Assembly: GCA_958295835.1 (NCBI GenBank)
Contig: OY282378.1
Span: forward strand, 2,311,001-2,375,000
Length of the DNA stretch: 64,000 bases
Reading direction: 5' to 3'
Source: an uncultured Gammaproteobacteria bacterium
GTDB taxonomy: Bacteria; Pseudomonadota; Gammaproteobacteria; HK1
In this document: piece by piece, positions 60,178-64,000 of the stretch
Position numbering within the stretch: position 1 is the first letter of the stretch
How the letters are laid out: each line of letters starts with the position of its first letter
Notes under the pieces: model-generated
The model's input: the letters and a program-made list of their open reading frames with translations, nothing else
Told to the model about the DNA's origin: nothing
Databases searched by the model: none
Translations under genes and position numbers: made by a program

Positions 60178-60205
60178 ATTATCCGCATGTCCCGCGGTCA
60201 GTCAA
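60178..60205 (-). promoter_or_regulatory. Sigma70-type promoter of the accessory operon
   Basis: On the minus strand TTGACT (complement of 60200-60205) and GATAAT (complement of 60178-60183), each matching consensus at five of six positions, are separated by 16 bases. Transcription would start near 60170, giving a leader of about 190 bases that carries the hairpin at 60002-60033. Confidence 0.6.
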
Positions 60206-60249
60206 GCATTCCCCCCGCCCGGCCAGGACAATCGCTGTGGAGCCGAGCT

Positions 60250-60279
60250 TGACGGATTCACGTCCTCATGGGTATACGC
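60250..60279 (+). promoter_or_regulatory. Possible promoter for the Rieske oxygenase gene
   Basis: TTGACG (60250-60255) and TATACG (60274-60279) with an 18-base spacer, about 250 bases before the oxygenase ATG. It is divergent from the accessory-operon promoter. The remaining stretch to 60535 shows no gene. Confidence 0.4.
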
Positions 60280-60535
60280 GAAATCCAAAAGCGATTGCCC
60301 TGCCGCCCGGCGGTCTCCGCTGAAGCGCCGAAACACGATTTCACGACCCGTTTTTTTCGGCTATTCTGACAATTCGAATTTCGGATCGTGGGGGTTCTGC
60401 GGGCGTTCTCGGGCCTGACGGAGACGCCCGCTCCCACTCGGGACCATTTTTCCGGCGGCCTTGCCGTATTTGTCGGACACGGCAAAAAGTAGCGCCCCGA
60501 CAAGGCGTTGCAGCGCTGCGACGACAGCGATCAAC

Positions 60536-61906
60536 ATGAATAAGACCCCCGGGCAGCTCGCCCGGCGCTACAACGGATACCACCGGGTCTCGGACGCGCG
60601 TGAAGATCCGGAGCTGACCCGTACCGGCCCGCACACCCCCTGCGGGGAGTACCTCCGGCGCTTCTGGATGCCGGTGGCGATGAGCGGGCAGGTCGGGGAG
60701 CGTCCCGTCCTCGTCAAGGTGCTCGGCGAGGAGCTGGTGCTGTTCCGGGACCTCTCCGGGAGGCTCGGCCTCCTGCACAAGCATTGCAGCCACCGCCGCG
60801 CATCGCTGGAGTACGGGATCGTCTCCGAGCGCGGTATCCGGTGCTGCTACCACGGCTGGCTGTTCGACGTGGACGGCGCCATCCTGGAGACGCCCGGCGA
60901 GCCGGCGGCGAGCCCCATCCCGCGCAAGCTCTGCCACGGGGCCTACCCCGTCCGGGAGCTCGCCGGCCTCGTCTTCGCCTACCTCGGCCCCCCCGAGCGC
61001 CGCCCCGAATTCCCCATGCTCGACACCCTCTCGCTCCCCGGGGTCGAGCTCGTGCCCTACGCCATCGATTACCCGTGCAACTGGCTGCAGGTGGCCGAGA
61101 ACCCGATGGATCCGTTCCACAGCGTGTTCCTGCACACCCGGGTGACCCGCGCGCATTTCAACCCGGCCTGGGGCGCGATGCCGGTGGTGGACTGGCATCC
61201 GTTCGAGGACCACACCGGGATCTACCTCACCAACGTGCGCCGCTGGGAGGACTTCATCTGGGTGCGCACCGCCGAGGTCCTGCTCCCGGCCATCGCCCAG
61301 CCGCCGGACATCTTCCAGAACCCGGACCGGGAGAAGTTCTTTCCCGGCGTGGGCATCACCAAGTGGACGGTGCCGGTGGACGACACCCATTGCCGGATCA
61401 TCGCCTGGCGCCACTTCGGCGAGGAACTCGACCTCGACGGCAAGGGCGACCGCTCGAACGTCGGGCTGAACAAGGTGGACTTCCTCGGGCAGACCGGCAT
61501 CGAGCGTTCTTACGAGGAAGGCCAGGCGATGCCGGGCGACTACGAGGCGCAGATCTCCCAGGGGCCGATCACGGTGCACGCCGGCGAACGGCTCGGGACC
61601 ACCGACAAGGGGGTGGCCCTGTACCGGCGCATGCTGCGCCGGGCGATCCGCGACCTCGCCGCCGGCAACGAGCCGCAGCAGCTTCGCCCGCGGCCGGGCC
61701 ACCAGGTGCCGACCATGGCCGGCGACGTCATCGTGCGTGCGCCGGCCTCGAACCGCGACGACGTCGCGCTGCAACGGATCATGGGCCGCGAGATCGGGCG
61801 CATCGTGTACGAGACCATGGGCATCGAGCGCAGCGCGCGCCGCACGGAGATCGAGCGGCGGGTCCGGGCGTGGATCGGGGCGGGCCTGCCGGCCGGGAGC
61901 GCCTGA
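60536..61906 (+). CDS. Rieske 2Fe-2S ring-hydroxylating oxygenase alpha subunit
   Basis: 456 residues. The Rieske ligands appear as C-x-H in KHCSHRRASLEYG and C-x2-H in CCYHGWLFDVDG (about 85-112). The mononuclear iron site is in NPMDPFHSVFLHTRV (about 202-216), with its two histidines. The type is that of vanillate demethylase and phthalate dioxygenase oxygenases, which take electrons from a separate reductase; none is nearby. ATG 60536 gives the family N-terminus. Substrate cannot be told. Confidence 0.85.
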   Translation: MNKTPGQLARRYNGYHRVSDAREDPELTRTGPHTPCGEYLRRFWMPVAMSGQVGERPVLVKVLGEELVLFRDLSGRLGLLHKHCSHRRASLEYGIVSERGIRCCYHGWLFDVDGAILETPGEPAASPIPRKLCHGAYPVRELAGLVFAYLGPPERRPEFPMLDTLSLPGVELVPYAIDYPCNWLQVAENPMDPFHSVFLHTRVTRAHFNPAWGAMPVVDWHPFEDHTGIYLTNVRRWEDFIWVRTAEVLLPAIAQPPDIFQNPDREKFFPGVGITKWTVPVDDTHCRIIAWRHFGEELDLDGKGDRSNVGLNKVDFLGQTGIERSYEEGQAMPGDYEAQISQGPITVHAGERLGTTDKGVALYRRMLRRAIRDLAAGNEPQQLRPRPGHQVPTMAGDVIVRAPASNRDDVALQRIMGREIGRIVYETMGIERSARRTEIERRVRAWIGAGLPAGSA

Positions 61907-62028
61907 ATCGTCATCCGCCCGATCGGCTTCCGGCTCGACCGAACCGGCAGCCGCCATGCTCGGATCGAATGCACGGGAAGCCTCGTCTGTTATCGTAGGC
62001 GTCCTCACCCCAACGGGGACGACTGCGA

Positions 62029-63231
62029 ATGGCGCAAGCACCGTCCATGCCCTCGGCGCCTGGGAATGGGGACGACCTCGCGATCACCCTCGGCGTCGAA
62101 GAGGAGTTCTTCCTCGTCGATCCGGACTCCCGCGATCTTCTCGCCGACCCCGACACGGGCATTTTCGAGATCTGCGAGAAGAACAGCGGCCCGCACAAGG
62201 TCGTGCGGGAGCTTCTGCGCACACAGATCGAGACCAATACCCGGGTCTGCGAATCCGTCGCCGGCGTGCGCGAGGCGTTGCGCGAGACCCGCCGGCTGGT
62301 CGCCGGAGCGGCCGAGGAGCACGGGGCCGCGCTGATGGCCGCCTCGACCCATCCCTTCGCTGCATGGCGGGCGCAGGTGACCACTCCCAAGGAGCGCTAC
62401 CAGCGCTTCGAGATCAACTTCCAGGAGACCGTGCGCCGATTCCTGGTGGGCGGAATGCACATCCATGCCGGCTTCGGTGATCCGGATTCGCGCATCCGGG
62501 TCATGACCGCGATGCGGCGCCACCTGCCTCTGCTCCATGCGCTGTCCACGTCGTCGCCGTTCAATGCGGGGAGCGAGACCGGGTTCAAGTCCTACCGGCT
62601 GAACATCGTCGGCAGCCTTCCGCGCTCCAGCATCCCCGGCCCGCTATGGTCGCGGGCGGCCTACGACCAGCTCCTGGACGACTACCGGCGCATGGAGTTC
62701 GCCAGGGACGGCAGCGAGCTGTGGTGGGACATCCGTCCCTCCCACGCCTACCCGACGATAGAGATGCGGATCTGCGACGTCTGCACGCGCATCGAGGACG
62801 CAGTGTGCATCACCGCCCTCTATGCGTCCCTCATCCGGTGGCTCCTGCGCAAGGATCGGGCCGGCGAGCTGCCGCCCGAGCCGCCCACCGAGATCATCAC
62901 CGAGAACCGGTGGCTCGCCCAGCGCTACGGGGTGCTCGCCTTCCTCGGCGATACGCACGAGGGCGGACGGATCGACATCGAGGACTACGCGATCCGTCTC
63001 GTCGAGGAGCTGGCCGGCGACGCCCGTGCGCTGGGCTGCGAGGACGAGCTCCGCCACACGCTCACCATCATCCGCGAGGGCACCGGCGCCGATCGGCAGG
63101 TCGACCTCTACCGCCTCCGCCGCCTGGAGGGAGACACGGAGGAGGAGGGTCTGCGCCGCGTGGTCGATCTGGTGCTCGCCGAGAGCCGGGAAGGGATGTG
63201 GGGCGCAGGCCGGGATCCGCGCTCGGCGTGA
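62029..63231 (+). CDS. Carboxylate-amine ligase YbdK family (GCS2)
   Basis: 400-residue protein of the glutamate-cysteine ligase type 2 family: ITLGVEEEFFLVDPDSRDL at the N-terminus, LRTQIETNTRVCES, AASTHPFA, GGMHIHAGFGDPDSRIRVM, and EMRICDVCTRIEDAVCI. YbdK-type members are weak glutamate-cysteine ligases; the physiological product is not certain. ATG 62029 is the first in the conserved frame. Confidence 0.9.
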   Translation: MAQAPSMPSAPGNGDDLAITLGVEEEFFLVDPDSRDLLADPDTGIFEICEKNSGPHKVVRELLRTQIETNTRVCESVAGVREALRETRRLVAGAAEEHGAALMAASTHPFAAWRAQVTTPKERYQRFEINFQETVRRFLVGGMHIHAGFGDPDSRIRVMTAMRRHLPLLHALSTSSPFNAGSETGFKSYRLNIVGSLPRSSIPGPLWSRAAYDQLLDDYRRMEFARDGSELWWDIRPSHAYPTIEMRICDVCTRIEDAVCITALYASLIRWLLRKDRAGELPPEPPTEIITENRWLAQRYGVLAFLGDTHEGGRIDIEDYAIRLVEELAGDARALGCEDELRHTLTIIREGTGADRQVDLYRLRRLEGDTEEEGLRRVVDLVLAESREGMWGAGRDPRSA

Positions 63232-63301
63232 TCCGACGACACCGTGATCATGGTGAAGCATCGGCCGGTTGAACGGGGGTCGGCCCGAGCCGGACGCTCG
63301 G

Positions 63302-63535
63302 ATAGCCGGAGGTCGGCGGCGATGCGCTCCCACACCCGTTCGAGCGCGGCTTCGACGCCGAGGGCCGGATCCCGGAGACCGGCACGTTCGCGCCAGGGAG
63401 CCGCCGGTGGTCGTGCTCACCTCGAACCGCGCCCGCGAGCTGCACGAGGCACTGCGTCGGCGCTGTTTCCATGACCGGATCGCCCGACCCGAGTCGGAGA
63501 AGGAGGTCGAGATCGTGAACCTGCGTGTCCGCAAC
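63302..63535 (+). pseudogene. Fragment of a MoxR/CoxD-type AAA ATPase gene, frameshifted
   Basis: In one frame IPETGTF (about 63369-63389) and in the next RAREPPVVVLTSNRAREL, then HEALRRRCFHDRIARPESEK to about 63535. Together they match the C-terminal sensor 1 region of MoxR-family ATPases, which runs (V)PE.GTIRAREPPVVVLTSNRTREL.DALKRRC. The frame shifts near GTF|RARE. No upstream Walker motifs are in the gap. The last codons overlap the start of the next gene in the same frame. The 283-base gap 63232-63514 holds nothing else. Confidence 0.7.
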
Positions 63536-64000
63536 GTGGCCGGGCGCACTGCCCGCGCCGTCACCGTCCCAATCCTGTGCGCCGCCGCGCTCGCCGTTGC
63601 CGTGGTCCTGCCCGCGCAACTCGCCCGCGCCGAGCCGGCCACCCTCACCATCGTCCATGTCAACGACCTCGACCGCCTCGACGGCTCCGGCGGGCGCGGC
63701 GGCGTCGCCCGCCTCGCCGCGGTGGTCAGGGAGGTGCGTGCGGGCAGTGCCGGCCGGGTGCTCGTCACCAACGGCGGCGATGCGATCTCCCCCTCGCTCC
63801 TGTCCTCGTTCGACAGGGGCGCGCACATGATCGACCTCTTCAACCGGGTCGGCTTCGATGCGATGGTGCTCGGCAATCACGAGTTCGACTTCACCCCTGC
63901 CGTCACCGTCGAGCGCATCGCCGAGGCGCGGTTCCCGATCCTGTCGAGCAACGCGGTCGAGCCGGACGGCACCCTGATCGACGGCGTGACCGGACACCTG
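63515..64000 (+). CDS. 5'-nucleotidase-family metallophosphoesterase, N-terminal part (3' end outside window)
   Basis: 162 codons to the window edge. A signal peptide (about 1-40, ending LARAE) precedes a UshA-like phosphoesterase domain: TIVHVNDLDRLDG, RGGVARLAAVV, VTNGGDAISPS, and VLGNHEFDF. In typical family members the first metal site is NDxHG; here the histidine is Asp (NDLDR), as in some divergent subgroups. GTG 63515 has AGGAGG nine bases upstream, but both lie within a MoxR-type reading frame, so the signal peptide may be newly acquired. Likely exported phosphatase or nucleotidase; substrate unknown. Confidence 0.8.
   Translation, partial: MNLRVRNVAGRTARAVTVPILCAAALAVAVVLPAQLARAEPATLTIVHVNDLDRLDGSGGRGGVARLAAVVREVRAGSAGRVLVTNGGDAISPSLLSSFDRGAHMIDLFNRVGFDAMVLGNHEFDFTPAVTVERIAEARFPILSSNAVEPDGTLIDGVTGHL

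Overview
The window is a GC-rich (roughly two thirds G+C) chromosomal segment of a Gram-negative bacterium, most likely a gammaproteobacterium. The basis is gene content and order: lolC-lolD / DUF2062 / comEC / (exbB) / lpxK-kdsB; infA / bpt-aat; ftsK-lolA-rarA-serS; metG-rnfB-nth-DUF1841; dapF-xerC; hslVU-DUF971-ubiE-ubiJ-ubiB; envC-ctpA; rhodanese-gpsA. These are outer-membrane lipoprotein, lipid A and ubiquinone genes in gammaproteobacterial syntenic blocks. Species cannot be told from the sequence alone.

Layout. 1-41.5 kb is mostly housekeeping, in short operons with ATGA/GTGA overlaps. Several conserved blocks lack a usual member or keep only a remnant: exbB is a 39-codon stub and exbD is absent, DUF484 is missing between dapF and xerC, rnfB stands alone, and secB/grxC are missing beside gpsA. 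The 3' end of nth is tandemly duplicated downstream of the gene, and a frameshifted HicA-like toxin remnant lies before dapF. At 37-41.5 kb a large ACP/AMP-ligase/acyltransferase fusion is translationally coupled to a class III nucleotide cyclase.

41.5-52.6 kb is an accessory (defence) region: an orphan polyamine-type binding protein, an Rpn-family PD-(D/E)XK nuclease, then a tight four-gene cluster of a large beta-class DNA adenine methyltransferase, an ABC/OLD-type ATPase, a small putative TOPRIM-like protein and a helicase-nuclease Res subunit. The ATPase/TOPRIM-like pair is nested between the modification and restriction genes. Two sharply AT-rich blocks lie inside the cluster, one in the methyltransferase target-recognition region and one in the middle of the ATPase, which suggests exchange of specificity modules.

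52.6-58.4 kb encodes a TPR protein and a polar amino-acid ABC transporter (permease, binding protein, permease, ATPase). Between the binding protein and the second permease are a strong hairpin and a 71-bp tandem triplication of the permease start region. This creates two 24-codon upstream ORFs, each ending in an ATGA overlap with the next start. 58.4-60.2 kb holds a lower-GC two-gene operon of unknown function with its own sigma70-like promoter. The window ends with a Rieske oxygenase, a YbdK-type carboxylate-amine ligase, and the start of a 5'-nucleotidase-family protein whose start site lies inside a degraded MoxR-type ATPase gene.
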